A DNA stretch of 64,000 nucleotides. Source: Synechococcus sp. UW140 (GTDB lineage Bacteria; Cyanobacteriota; Cyanobacteriia; PCC-6307; Cyanobiaceae). Below the pieces are notes generated by a model. It searched no databases. It saw only the letters and a program-made list of their open reading frames with translations, and was not told the origin of the DNA. The stretch spans positions 52,699 through 116,698 of the forward strand of contig NZ_UCOB01000034.1 of assembly GCF_900474295.1 (NCBI RefSeq), given 5' to 3'. Both the position numbers and the translations under genes were made by a program. Within the stretch, counting starts at the first letter, position 1. Every line of letters begins with the position of its first letter. Positions 19,876 through 28,190 of the stretch are shown piece after piece.

Positions 19876-21222
19876 ATGGATTGCTCCTCTCAGGCGCTGC
19901 TGGCGGTCCGGGAGGCATTGACGGTGGTGGAAGAGCTGGAGCTGCTCACCTTGCCGTCGGATCTAGAGCGTTATTCCCGTGATGCTCACGACTATTCGCC
20001 TGTGCTGGTGAAGCGTTTCCGCGGTTGCCGTGCCCAGCTGGTGGTTCGCCCCCATACGGTCGCCGCTGTCGCGGCTGTGGCCGGAGCCTGTTTCCAGGCC
20101 AAAGTGCCGCTGACTCTGCGCGGATCGGGAACAGGCAATTACGGACAGTGCGTGCCACTCGATGGAGGCGTTGTGATGCTGATGGCTGAGCTGCGGCAGC
20201 TGCGCAAGATCGACGACCACTCGGGTGTGGTGGAGGTGGAGAGCGGTTGTTTGCTCAAAGATCTCGACCGTGAACTAGCAGCCCATGGTCGTGAACTGAG
20301 GCTGATGCCCAGTACTTGGCGCAGTGCCAGCATCGGCGGTTTCATCGCCGGCGGTTCTGGGGGGATCGGCTCTGTGCGCTGGGGATTTCTGCGCGATCCA
20401 GGCCACCTGCTGGGCCTTGAAGTGGTGACGATGGAGGCAGAGCCTCGCATCCTCCATCTCAATGCCGCCGATGCTGAGGCGCTCAACCATGCCTATGGCA
20501 CCAATGGCATCATCACGGCACTAACCCTGACGACAGCGCCGCGGGTGGCTTGGCAGGAGGTGTGCATTGATGTTGACGACTGGGGTGACGCTGTGGCGTT
20601 GGCTCAGCGCTGTCAGCAGGCGGCTGTTGATTTGCACCTGTGCACGGTGCTGGATCAGGCGATTGTGGCTGGTCTGCCCCCTTGGAGTGGTGCGCCCCAG
20701 GGGGCGCATCGTCTGCTGATGCTGGTGAGCCCTGATGGGGTGAGCACGTTGCAGTGTCTGGCGCAGGCCTCCGGGGCTCGCTTTTGTTGCCTTGGTCAGG
20801 AGGACGCCCATCGCGGCAATGGCCTACGGGAGCTGAGTTGGAACCACACCACCCTGCACATGCGTCAGCAGGACCCGAATTGGACCTATCTGCAGATGTT
20901 GCTGCCCCAGCCAGAATCAGTGGCGATGGATGCCTTGTCGGCCCGTTGGGGCGATGACCTGCTCTGGCATCTGGAGGGGGTTCGTCATGCCGGTACGGCT
21001 CGGTTGGCGGGCCTACCCCTGGTCCGTTGGCGTGGAGAGGAGGCCTTGGAGCGTTTGATCAACGCCTGCCGGGATCTTGGGGCTGTGGTCTTCAATCCCC
21101 ATGTGATCACGGTTGAAGAGGGCGGCTTGGGGATTGTCGATGGTGATCAGGTGGCGGCCAAAGGTCGTCATGATCCCAGCGGCCTGCTCAACCCTGGCAA
21201 GCTCAAGGGATGGATTGGCTGA
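19876..21222 (+). CDS. FAD-linked oxidase (GlcD/VAO family)
   Basis: Flavoprotein with a PCMH/VAO-type FAD-binding half (LVVRPHTVAAVAAVAGACFQ, then TLRGSGTGNYGQCVPLDGG) and the family's IGGFIAGGSGGIGSVRWG loop. The C-terminal half is divergent, ending VAAKGRHDPSGLLNPGKL as in glycolate or D-lactate dehydrogenase-like enzymes. Substrate is not evident. Association with the amidohydrolase immediately upstream suggests a shared pathway. Confidence 0.8.
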   Translation: MDCSSQALLAVREALTVVEELELLTLPSDLERYSRDAHDYSPVLVKRFRGCRAQLVVRPHTVAAVAAVAGACFQAKVPLTLRGSGTGNYGQCVPLDGGVVMLMAELRQLRKIDDHSGVVEVESGCLLKDLDRELAAHGRELRLMPSTWRSASIGGFIAGGSGGIGSVRWGFLRDPGHLLGLEVVTMEAEPRILHLNAADAEALNHAYGTNGIITALTLTTAPRVAWQEVCIDVDDWGDAVALAQRCQQAAVDLHLCTVLDQAIVAGLPPWSGAPQGAHRLLMLVSPDGVSTLQCLAQASGARFCCLGQEDAHRGNGLRELSWNHTTLHMRQQDPNWTYLQMLLPQPESVAMDALSARWGDDLLWHLEGVRHAGTARLAGLPLVRWRGEEALERLINACRDLGAVVFNPHVITVEEGGLGIVDGDQVAAKGRHDPSGLLNPGKLKGWIG

Positions 21223-21231
21223 GCCTGGGCA

Positions 21232-21828
21232 TCAGCATCCCAGGCTGTCGCGTGTGGCCATCCCAGTGGTGGGGTTCACCCCATCGGCGTCTCGGCAAAG
21301 GCGCACCAGATCATCGCGATCGAGCAGAGCATCGCTGAAATCAGCGCCTTCAATGCTTGCTCCTGCAAAACTGCTGCCGGAGGCGATCACACCATTGAGC
21401 AGGGCATTGGTGAGGTTTGTGCCGGTGAAGTCGGCACGATCCATCAGCACATCGGAGAGGTCAGCATCGCTGAAATCGGCATCTGAGAATGAACCTTGCG
21501 TGAAAATCGCCCCGTGTAGATCTGCGCCGGAGAAGTTGGCTCCCCGAGCCGTCGCACCAGCGAACGAGGTGTTGGTCAATGCCTGTCCGTGGAAATCCAC
21601 CTCGCTCTGATTGGTGAGTGTGTAGTCAACTCGTTCTTGGAACAGAGCTTTGTCCTGCATGCCAACGCCTGCTGAGGTGTCCAAGGCGGCTGCAGGGTTG
21701 GCACCAAGCCAGCTTCCGATCAGAACTAAGAGGCTGCAGAACAAACTGGTGAATCTGCGCTTCGCGGAAGGGCTTTCCAGGCGATTAGCTGCCATGACAT
21801 CGGATGTGCTGGTGAGATCACTTTGCAT
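21232..21828 (-). CDS. secreted/lumenal pentapeptide-repeat protein
   Basis: After a signal peptide (hydrophobic stretch FCSLLVLIGSWLGANPAAA) the mature part is a run of A(D/N)LxX repeats such as GANFSGADLHGAIF and DADFSDADLSDVL, predicted to fold as a right-handed quadrilateral helix. The tail has two cysteines and ends TRDSLGC, as in cyanobacterial thylakoid-lumen pentapeptide proteins. The frame is open further upstream, but the ATG starting MQSDLTSTSDV (or MAANRLESP, 33 bases later) gives a proper signal peptide. Role unknown. Confidence 0.8.
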   Translation of the reverse strand: MQSDLTSTSDVMAANRLESPSAKRRFTSLFCSLLVLIGSWLGANPAAALDTSAGVGMQDKALFQERVDYTLTNQSEVDFHGQALTNTSFAGATARGANFSGADLHGAIFTQGSFSDADFSDADLSDVLMDRADFTGTNLTNALLNGVIASGSSFAGASIEGADFSDALLDRDDLVRLCRDADGVNPTTGMATRDSLGC

Positions 21829-21935
21829 CGCTTCTTTGCTCTGCGGCGTGTGCCGAGGCGTCTCTGGGATGGATCGCCTCGATAACTGGCCTATGGGGTG
21901 GCTTGCAGATTCAACATCGCTGATTACTCTTAAAA

Positions 21936-22025
21936 GGTGAGGAGTTGAGCTCTTCCGTGGAGTGGAAACAAGGCAACACGCCCACTTGAGTTCACAAAAA
22001 GCCCTGCCTTCGGCGGGGCTTTTTT
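21936..22025 (+). ncRNA. Yfr2-like (Cyano-1 motif) small RNA
   Basis: A transcript-like unit of about 90 nt with a -10-like TTACTCTTAA just upstream, the 5' element GGTGAGGAGTTGAGCTC, an internal GTGGAAACAAGG, and a strong terminator hairpin (AGCCCTGC / GCGGGGCT plus a T-run). The GTGAGGAG element and GGAAAC are features I know from the Yfr2 family. GTGAGGAG is perfectly complementary to the CTCCTCAC of Yfr1, and a Yfr1-like gene lies convergently next door. No protein-coding potential is seen. Confidence 0.7.
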
Positions 22026-22058
22026 GTTGCCTTTTGATCCTTTGTTCGATCAAGCCAC

Positions 22059-22127
22059 AAAAAAGGGGCCTGACGGCCCCCTGGGTGGTGTGAGGAGACC
22101 AACTTCGTGTGAGGAGAGTTGATCCAC
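22059..22127 (-). ncRNA. Yfr1-like small RNA with two CTCCTCACAC motifs
   Basis: On the minus strand, an extended -10-like GCTAGCACT is followed by a stretch in which CTCCTCACAC occurs twice. The first copy is in the loop of a CAACT/AGTTG stem; the second is in an unpaired linker. A terminator then follows (GGGGCC-GTCA-GGCCCC, six T). Yfr1 is known for an unpaired ACUCCUCACAC between two hairpins. The doubled motif is unusual. It may also end the folC transcript, whose stop lies about 50 bases upstream. Confidence 0.65.
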
Positions 22128-22179
22128 CACAGTGCTAGCTCGTTTTGCCAAAGTTTGGTGTGGCTTTTACATCGGGTTA

Positions 22180-23436
22180 TCAATTGATTGATGTCGAGCC
22201 TGGAGCCAGGCGGCCTTCGCTCATCAGCGCACCCAGCAAATAAAGCGATCCTGCGATGACGGGATCAGCCTTCGGCCATCCTTTCTGGTCCAGTCGTTCA
22301 AGCACTTTGACAACTGCCTCAGTCGAGTCGGGGTTGTTTGGTTGTTCCGGAAGCTCCTGTAGTTGACCGGACCAGGCTGGAGCAGCCTTGATCAGCATTG
22401 CCCGGGTCCAGCTGCGATGCCCTGGTACCGGCAGAATCCATGCCTCGTCCTTGGAATGCAGTAACGCTTTCAGCATGGCCGGCGCCTGCTTATGCGCTTG
22501 GATGGCCAGGATCCAAATGATGCCTTCCTGAGCATGGGGCCAGTGGTGGCGTTCTTGGCTGAGCGCTTCCGCCGCAGCGGGGTTATGGGCTCCATCGATC
22601 AGAACTGCGTGGTGGCGCCAGGTCATGGCTTGCAGTCGTCCTGGCCAGTGGGCCGTGGCGAATCCCCTGCGAATACTGGCGTGATCCAGTTTCCAGCCCA
22701 TGGCCTGGATCTGCTCCAGCACAGCTTTGGCGACGGCCGCATTACTGCGCTGTACGTGGCCATTGAGGCCAAGGCGCCAGTCACTGCTGAGGGGGGCTAC
22801 CCAGGACAGTTCCGCTCCGATCTGGGTGCATCGTTGTTGGAGGACGGCGGCGACCTCTGGAGGTTGGTCTGCACTGATCACGATGGCGCCCGTTTGGATT
22901 GCAGCGGCTTTCTCCTCCGCGACCGCCGTAAGGGTGCCTCCGAGATGTTCACAGTGGTCGAGGCCGATGGAGGCCACCGCCAGCAATGGGCGATGCGGAT
23001 GGGCGGTGGTGGCATCGAGACGTCCCCCCAAGCCCGCCTCCAGCACCAGCCAGTTCACTTTCTCGGCCGCGAAGTGCATGAGTGCTGCGGTGATCAGCAG
23101 TTCAAAAGGGGTAAGTGCCTCTGCCTTCGCTAGCGGCTGCAGAGCCACCAACACCTCCCTGAGGCGGCTGTGGCTGATCTGCTGGTGATCGACTCGGATC
23201 CGCTCCGTCCAATCCACCAGATGGGGGGATGTGGTTAGACCGGTTCGGATCCCTGCGGTCACAAGACCGCTGTGCACGAAGGTGGCAATGGAACCCTTGC
23301 CGTTGGTTCCGATCACCTGCACCGCTGGGATGGAGCCACAGGGCTGGTTCAGAATTTTGAGAGCCCGGACCATGCGATCCAGGCAAAGATCCATGCCTCG
23401 CTGATCAAACGGGGGCAGCAGATCGCTGAAGGTCAC
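22180..23436 (-). CDS. folC: bifunctional folylpolyglutamate / dihydrofolate synthase
   Basis: Mur-ligase-fold enzyme that adds glutamate to dihydropteroate and folates. The P-loop region VIGTNGKGSIATFVHSGL, the TSPHLVDWTERIRVD motif, GLGGRLDATTA and IDGAHNPAAAEAL are all visible. Length 418 is typical. Its ATG overlaps the argD stop by four bases, so argD-folC are coupled. Confidence 0.94.
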   Translation of the reverse strand: MTFSDLLPPFDQRGMDLCLDRMVRALKILNQPCGSIPAVQVIGTNGKGSIATFVHSGLVTAGIRTGLTTSPHLVDWTERIRVDHQQISHSRLREVLVALQPLAKAEALTPFELLITAALMHFAAEKVNWLVLEAGLGGRLDATTAHPHRPLLAVASIGLDHCEHLGGTLTAVAEEKAAAIQTGAIVISADQPPEVAAVLQQRCTQIGAELSWVAPLSSDWRLGLNGHVQRSNAAVAKAVLEQIQAMGWKLDHASIRRGFATAHWPGRLQAMTWRHHAVLIDGAHNPAAAEALSQERHHWPHAQEGIIWILAIQAHKQAPAMLKALLHSKDEAWILPVPGHRSWTRAMLIKAAPAWSGQLQELPEQPNNPDSTEAVVKVLERLDQKGWPKADPVIAGSLYLLGALMSEGRLAPGSTSIN

Positions 23437-24617
23437 GCGCTCAGCGTCGCCAGTGTTGCTCCAAGTCGCGCCAGCAAGGTGTTGACCTCGCGTTTGGAGA
23501 TCACAAGGGCAGGAACCATCCGGACCACCTTGGGCCCCGCCGGTACCAGTAAAAGGCGCTGCTCAATCGCGCGTTTCACCACATCAATTGCGGCGAGATC
23601 AACGTCATCACGAAGCACTAAGCCCTGCAGTAGTCCCCAGCCACGGACGCCTTGCAACAGCTTGGGGTAGCGCTGCACCAAGCTGTTGAGGCCGCGATCA
23701 AGTTGTTCACTGCGTTGTTGAACGTTGTGAATCAAATTGCGTCGTTGGAGTTCTCGGGCCACGGTGAGTCCGGCGCGGCAAGCGAATGGGTTGCCTCCAA
23801 AAGTGCTGGCGTGATCACCCGGAACGAAATGGTCGGCATCCTTTTTGACCAGCAAGGCCCCGATGGCATGGCCGCCTCCCAATCCCTTCGCAAGGGTGAA
23901 GGCGTCGGGCTCCACGCCAAGACGTTCGTAGCCCCAGAGGGTGCCGCAGCGCCCCATCCCCACCTGGACTTCATCGAAGATCAGCAGGATGTTGCGGGCG
24001 GTGCAGTGCTCACGGATGGCCTTAAAGACCGCTGGGTCGCCAGGATGCACTCCTCCTTCGCCTTGCAGCGGTTCGATCAAGACAGCCGCGACCCTTGGGC
24101 CGTAAGCCTCCATGCGGTTGAGCAGGCTCTCAAAAGAGGCGAGATCGTTGTAGGCGAAGGTCTCAAAACCCTCCACCATTGGCTCGAATCCCTTGTGGTA
24201 ATTGGGCTGGCCAGTTGCACTGACGGCAGCGAGGGTCCGTCCATGAAAGCTTGCCCTGGCGGTGAGGATCACCGGCCGCTCGATCTTGCGCACCGTGTGG
24301 CCGTGCTTGCGGGCCAGCTTGATGGCGGCCTCATTCGCTTCTGCGCCTGAATTGCAGAAGAACACGCTGTCGGCGCAGCTGTGGTGGACAAGCCAGCTGG
24401 CGAGTTCGATCTGCTCAGGGATCACATAGAGGTTCGACACGTGCTGAAGGCGACGCAGCTGCCTTGTGAGGGCATGGCGCATCGCCCGGTCGCTATGGCC
24501 GAGGGTGCAGGTTGCAATTCCGGCGACGGCATCCAGATAGCGGTTGCCGCAGTCGTCTTTCACCCAACAGCCGTTGCCTCGCGTCAGGGTGAGTGGGAAC
24601 CGTCCATAGGTCCCCAT
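23433..24617 (-). CDS. argD: acetylornithine aminotransferase
   Basis: PLP enzyme (class III aminotransferase) of arginine synthesis. Visible parts: CNSGAEANEAAIKLARKHG, the FHGRTLAAVSATGQ region, the PLP aspartate in LIFDEVQVGMGR, and the Schiff-base lysine in FTLAKGLGGGHAIGA. The frame is open a further 27 codons upstream, but that extension reads through the tRNA-Leu gene, so the ATG beginning MGTYGRFPLTL is taken as the start. That gives 394 residues, the usual size. Confidence 0.95.
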   Translation of the reverse strand: MGTYGRFPLTLTRGNGCWVKDDCGNRYLDAVAGIATCTLGHSDRAMRHALTRQLRRLQHVSNLYVIPEQIELASWLVHHSCADSVFFCNSGAEANEAAIKLARKHGHTVRKIERPVILTARASFHGRTLAAVSATGQPNYHKGFEPMVEGFETFAYNDLASFESLLNRMEAYGPRVAAVLIEPLQGEGGVHPGDPAVFKAIREHCTARNILLIFDEVQVGMGRCGTLWGYERLGVEPDAFTLAKGLGGGHAIGALLVKKDADHFVPGDHASTFGGNPFACRAGLTVARELQRRNLIHNVQQRSEQLDRGLNSLVQRYPKLLQGVRGWGLLQGLVLRDDVDLAAIDVVKRAIEQRLLLVPAGPKVVRMVPALVISKREVNTLLARLGATLATLSA

Positions 24618-24630
24618 AACAGCGGAGAGA

Positions 24631-24713
24631 TGGGAGCCGGGGGACTTGAACCCCCAAGACCAGTGGCCGGCTGATTTTGAGTCAGCTGCGTCTACCAATT
24701 CCGCCAGGCTCCC
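24631..24713 (-). tRNA. tRNA-Leu (CAA)
   Basis: Class II tRNA with a long variable arm. Acceptor GGGAGCC pairs with GGCTCCC, discriminator A; anticodon stem GCTGA/TCAGC encloses loop CTCAAAA (anticodon CAA); T arm is GGGGG-TTCAAGT-CCCCC. It lies 13 bases upstream of the argD start on the same strand. Confidence 0.95.
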
Positions 24714-24760
24714 GCGGACTCAAATGTTATGCGACACCCTGCCCTGCAGGCTTGAAACGC

Positions 24761-26059
24761 TTATGACTGACGTCGATGCAGTTGGGCGCCGCTGGCTGTG
24801 AGCTTGGCTTCGATGGCGTCGTAGCCCCGGTCGAGGTGGTTGAGCCCCGCCACCTTGCTGGTGCCCTTGGCAGTCAGAGACGCCAGCACCATGGCTGCAG
24901 CAGCTCGTAGGTCGCTTCCGGTGACGGGCGCGGCACTGAGCTGAGAGACGCCTTCGACCACGGCAGTATTGCCTTGAAGCCGGATGGATGCCCCCATGCG
25001 TTGCAGCTCTGCCACGTGCTGCATGCGGTTTTCGTAAATCTTCTCGGTGATCACACTCGTGCCACTCGCAGTAGCGAGCAGGGCCATGAATGGGGCTTGA
25101 AGGTCGGTGGGAAAGCCTGGAAATGGCTGGGTGGTGATATCGACCCCTTTGATCTCGCCAGGGGTGATCGTGATTCCTCCATCTTCGATCTCGAGAGTGC
25201 AACCGCAGTCGCGCAGTTTCTGCAGAACAGCGCTGAGGTGCTCCGGTATGACTGGTGCCACGCGCATGCGTGACCGGGTGATGGCGGCTGCGAGCAGAAA
25301 TGTTCCGGCTTCGATCCGGTCTGGAATGACCGAATAATCACAACTGCGCAGTTTGTCGACGCCTTCAATCGTGATTGTTGGCCCCCCAGCGCCTCTGATC
25401 TGGGCCCCCATGGTGTTAAGCAGATTGGCCAGATCCTGCACTTCTGGCTCCTGGGCAGCGTTCTCAATCACGCTCGTCCCTTCGGCCAGCACTGCTGCCA
25501 TCAGGATCGTTTCGGTGGCACCAACGCTCGGGCAGTCGAGCACGATCGACGCACCGGTGAGGCGACGACGACGACCCGGTAAGGACGCGCTCACCACACC
25601 GTGCTCAACGCTGACGATCGCGCCCAGGGCCTTAAGGCCGCGGATGTGTTCCACTACGGGGCGGGCGCCAATCCTGCAACCGCCTGGCAGAGGCACCTTG
25701 GCCTGACCAAGACGACCAAGAAGGGGGCCAATGGCGAAAAAGCTGGCCCTGAGCCCATTGACCAATTCATAGGGGGGCTCGCCATGGCTGAGTTCCTTGG
25801 CGTTGATATGAACCGTCTCATGACTGCGCGTCACCGCAACGCCGAGGGCGGTGAGGATCTCAGCCATGCCTTGGATGTCGGTGAGCTCTGGCACGTTGGT
25901 CAGGGTTACTGGCTCGTCGCTGAGCAGAGCCGCTGTCATCAAGACGAGAGCAGAATTCTTGGCACCACTGACGCGCAGCTCTCCACTCAGCCCATGCCCG
26001 CCTGTGATGTCCAGATGCGGCTTGAGAATCTCTTGAGACGCTGGCGCCGCAGCCGGCAT
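24761..26059 (-). CDS. murA: UDP-N-acetylglucosamine 1-carboxyvinyltransferase
   Basis: Transfers enolpyruvate from PEP to UDP-GlcNAc, the first committed step of peptidoglycan synthesis. The family signature [16 protein letters not shown] is near the N-terminus. The catalytic cysteine is in [13 protein letters not shown], the fosfomycin target position. The late motif [15 protein letters not shown] is present. The start is taken at the ATG of [12 protein letters not shown]; an in-frame ATG 72 bases upstream would add a poorly conserved stretch. Confidence 0.95.
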   Translation of the reverse strand: MPAAAPASQEILKPHLDITGGHGLSGELRVSGAKNSALVLMTAALLSDEPVTLTNVPELTDIQGMAEILTALGVAVTRSHETVHINAKELSHGEPPYELVNGLRASFFAIGPLLGRLGQAKVPLPGGCRIGARPVVEHIRGLKALGAIVSVEHGVVSASLPGRRRRLTGASIVLDCPSVGATETILMAAVLAEGTSVIENAAQEPEVQDLANLLNTMGAQIRGAGGPTITIEGVDKLRSCDYSVIPDRIEAGTFLLAAAITRSRMRVAPVIPEHLSAVLQKLRDCGCTLEIEDGGITITPGEIKGVDITTQPFPGFPTDLQAPFMALLATASGTSVITEKIYENRMQHVAELQRMGASIRLQGNTAVVEGVSQLSAAPVTGSDLRAAAAMVLASLTAKGTSKVAGLNHLDRGYDAIEAKLTASGAQLHRRQS

Positions 26060-26214
26060 GGCAATTGAAGATTGAATTTCCGCACCATCCTGGCAAGGGT
26101 TGTTGAGACCGTCTAGACGGCCGGCGCTCAAACTGGATCGAGCCTTGTTTCAGCCCCGTCGATCCAGGGTTGGCGATGGCGTATGGTCTATCTCGTCGCT
26201 TTTGCGGCACGCCA

Positions 26215-26298
26215 GCGGATGTGGCGGAATTGGTAGACGCGCTAGTTTCAGGTACTAGTGGCAGCAATGTCGTGGGAGTTCAAGTCTCCCCATCCGCA
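26215..26298 (+). tRNA. tRNA-Leu (CAG)
   Basis: Class II tRNA: acceptor GCGGATG pairs with CATCCGC, discriminator A; anticodon stem CTAGT/ACTAG encloses TTCAGGT (anticodon CAG); long variable arm; T arm with GTTCAAGTC. Its last 26 bases recur imperfectly about 2 kb downstream, marking it as a probable integration site. Confidence 0.95.
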
Positions 26299-26637
26299 TC
26301 GATATTCATTAAGAACCCTGATCGATGCAGGGGGTTTGGTGTTCGCTAAGCGCTATGAGTTTGTGATGTGTTGTTGAGAATTGGTAGTGTGGGATCGCTC
26401 GTGAAAGTGTGCAAATAGCCACTAGCAACTAGAAAAAGAGAGACAGGCAGAGCATGCAAAGAAGGCGCGAATTCGTAAAGGATCTGTGCAACTCCCGCAA
26501 AAAGAGGTCTTGCTCTTCATGAGGTAGAGGGGTGCCCATGGGGGGTGAGGCGCTGTCGGCATACCGAATGCCCTTTTAGGCATTTTCGTCATTTTTCTCT
26601 GGGTACGCTGCAGCTAGAGCGAAGGGAAGAGGACACC
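26299..26637. other. intergenic leader of the tRNA-Leu island
   Basis: No convincing coding frame. The base composition is somewhat AT-richer than the surrounding core genes. It holds a hairpin (see the terminator entry) and the presumed promoter for the peptide genes, which I cannot place with confidence. Confidence 0.4.
26567..26584 (+). terminator. possible terminator hairpin before the peptide genes
   Basis: AATGCC-CTTTTA-GGCATT followed by a T-rich stretch (TTCGTCATTTTT). It could end a short transcript from the tRNA side or act as an attenuator in the leader of the peptide operon. Confidence 0.35.
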
Positions 26638-26997
26638 ATGCCAACGCTTGAGGACTTCCGTCAGTTGCGGGCTGGTGTGCCTCTTGAAACTCAAAGTGAG
26701 CTGATCACGCTCATGAGCCAAAACCCTCAGTTGATGTTTGAGCGGATTGTGGAGCTTGCGGCAGAGAAGGGCATGACCACCAGCGTTGAGGAAGTCAAAG
26801 GGTTCCTGGCGCAAATGGATGAAGAGGAAGAATTTGACGACATCGAGCTTGATGCCATCGCCCTGACTGCCATTGCTGGTGGTTATAGGGCTGGTAGTCG
26901 CGGTTGCGGCTGCCAAGAGGAGGCTCATGACGAACCTTGGGGCCGTTGCCCTGGCATGCGGCCGATGCGTAAGTGGTTGTTCGGGAGGAACGCCTGA
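26638..26997 (+). CDS. RiPP precursor-like peptide with Nif11-type leader (peptide 1)
   Basis: A 119-residue protein. Residues 1-82 look like a Nif11/NHLP-type leader: helical LEDFRQL, then an ERIVELAAEKGMTTSVEEVKG segment, an acidic DEEEEFDDIELDAIA, and a double-glycine end TAIAGG at 77-82. The remaining 37 residues are glycine/arginine-rich with Cys90, Cys92 and Cys104 and only one serine (88) and no threonine. A normal multi-ring lanthipeptide is therefore unlikely. I chose the ATG preceded by GAAGGGAAGAGG. No maturation enzyme lies nearby, so a distant enzyme acting in trans would be needed. Natural-product identity is inference. Confidence 0.7.
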   Translation: MPTLEDFRQLRAGVPLETQSELITLMSQNPQLMFERIVELAAEKGMTTSVEEVKGFLAQMDEEEEFDDIELDAIALTAIAGGYRAGSRGCGCQEEAHDEPWGRCPGMRPMRKWLFGRNA

Positions 26998-27218
26998 TGG
27001 ACAAGCTGGAACGGTTTAAGCAGCTTTCAGACGCCATGCCGATGGAGACAAAGCTTGAGCTCTATCAAGCTGAAGTCTCGGAGCTGATTAAAACCATTGA
27101 CGTCGATGAAGAGTTTGATGACGTTGAACTGGATGCCATCGGGCTGTGCAACCTATTCATCGACGATCTGCAGTGCTTCGCGGGAAGGACGAACGGCCTG
27201 CAGGCTTGCTGCGATTAA
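26997..27218 (+). CDS. second, shortened Nif11-type precursor-like peptide (peptide 2)
   Basis: A 73-residue protein whose ATG overlaps the stop of peptide 1 (TGATG) behind a strong GGGAGGA site, so translation is coupled. It is a paralogue: KLERFKQLSDAMPMETKLEL matches the start of peptide 1 and DEEFDDVELDAIGL matches its acidic leader end. About 24 residues of the central Nif11 helices are missing and the double glycine is absent. The tail has Cys51, 60, 71 and 72 and ends CCD. It could be a partner peptide, a helper or a decaying copy. Confidence 0.65.
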   Translation: MDKLERFKQLSDAMPMETKLELYQAEVSELIKTIDVDEEFDDVELDAIGLCNLFIDDLQCFAGRTNGLQACCD

Positions 27219-27363
27219 CGGCCTGCCGACTCTGTCTGTCAACTCGATGTGTGTGCTGCTTGGGGTAGAGCTTTCCATCTTTCGGGCAGCGAAAGTAAGA
27301 GGTATGAGCCATTGCTGGCGCAGCCGACAGGCAGGCTGCGGTAAGGACTGCCAGAAGTCGCAT
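27157..27363 (-). CDS. possible small secreted protein, antisense to peptide 2
   Basis: A 68-residue frame with a convincing signal peptide (MRLLAVLTAACLSAAPAMA) and a short mature part with one cysteine (YFRCPKDGKLYP) and a basic, disordered tail. It overlaps the 3' end of peptide 2 on the other strand by about 60 bases. No good ribosome binding site is seen. The signal peptide is the main evidence. Confidence 0.4.
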   Translation of the reverse strand: MRLLAVLTAACLSAAPAMAHTSYFRCPKDGKLYPKQHTHRVDRQSRQAVNRSKPAGRSSFPRSTADRR

Positions 27364-27630
27364 TGATGATTTGGTGGCTAAATGCAAACTACGGACCGCA
27401 TTCTTGATGCGTCCAGGTGTTTCACCTTAATCCTAGGGAATTCTCAGAAATCTCACATTAGAGGGCGCTGATGAAAGCTTTCTTCGAGTGCTTTGAAACG
27501 ATGGTAAGGCCTGGGGTGTTCCCCTGAAGTTCGGCTGACTCAGTATTCTCTAAGCTGAATCTCACCCATTTGGGGGATGCAAAAGGCGGGGTGCTGGAGC
27601 GATGGTGAAAGAAGTTCAGGTGATGACGAA

Positions 27631-27714
27631 ATGCCCCTTCTCACACTCGCCGCAGTCGTTGTTATCGGAACCCCTGCCTACCTGAAGTTTTGCCAGTGGG
27701 TCGGCCAGCTCTGA
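27631..27714 (+). CDS. possible 27-residue membrane peptide
   Basis: ATG-initiated frame encoding one hydrophobic helix (LLTLAAVVVIGTPAYL) and a short polar end with one cysteine. Size and shape recall small photosystem or toxin-like peptides, but there is no clear ribosome binding site and no family that I recognise. Confidence 0.3.
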   Translation: MPLLTLAAVVVIGTPAYLKFCQWVGQL

Positions 27715-27789
27715 GGCCGTGTGAACTAGGTGATCTGCCTCCGTTGGGAGGCTGGTCACTCGTTGCCTGGATAGAGGGTGATGGAGGTC

Positions 27790-28190
27790 TCAATCCGCCT
27801 GTGATTTGACGTCGCCGTTCTCGCCACCACTGGCCCAGGAATCAAAGATTTGGTGCCAGGCGTTGTTATTGATTGCCTTCAGGGAGCCCGCTTCGCAGCT
27901 GCGATCAGCAAAGCTCTGCATCTCAGGGGTAGAGGCTTTGCGTCCTACGTCGGTGCACTTGCACTCTGCGTCAGTGCATTCAGCCACCCATCCTCCCTTG
28001 ACGTTCCCGTCTTCGACGTCGTGGGAGGAACCGCGCTTGGCCCTGTTGCCAATCCCAGGACACATTCGATTCCTGTCTGGGCTGTTGGCGCAAACCAAGT
28101 CCAGAACCTTCTGCTGCACTAGGACCCGTGGGGCCAGCGCCCTGCACCCAGGCAACAGCACCACGCCACCGACTGCAGCAAGGGGCCCAA
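27790..28190 (-). CDS. putative cysteine-rich lipoprotein
   Basis: Open frame with a hydrophobic N-terminus and lipobox-like LLPGC. A 110-residue soluble part has further cysteine pairs (VCANS, RMCPGIG, AECTDAECKC, RSCEAG) and ends in an acidic tail. No ATG exists at the right place; I use a TTG before the hydrophobic stretch, and the segment further upstream is a 6-base periodic Asp-rich repeat. Lack of a basic n-region weakens the signal call. It may be real or a decaying gene of the island. Confidence 0.42.

Noticed and set aside
24618..24698. N-terminal extension of argD (27 codons upstream of the chosen ATG)
   Set aside because: It is the translation of the tRNA-Leu(CAA) gene and its leader, so it cannot be protein-coding in practice.
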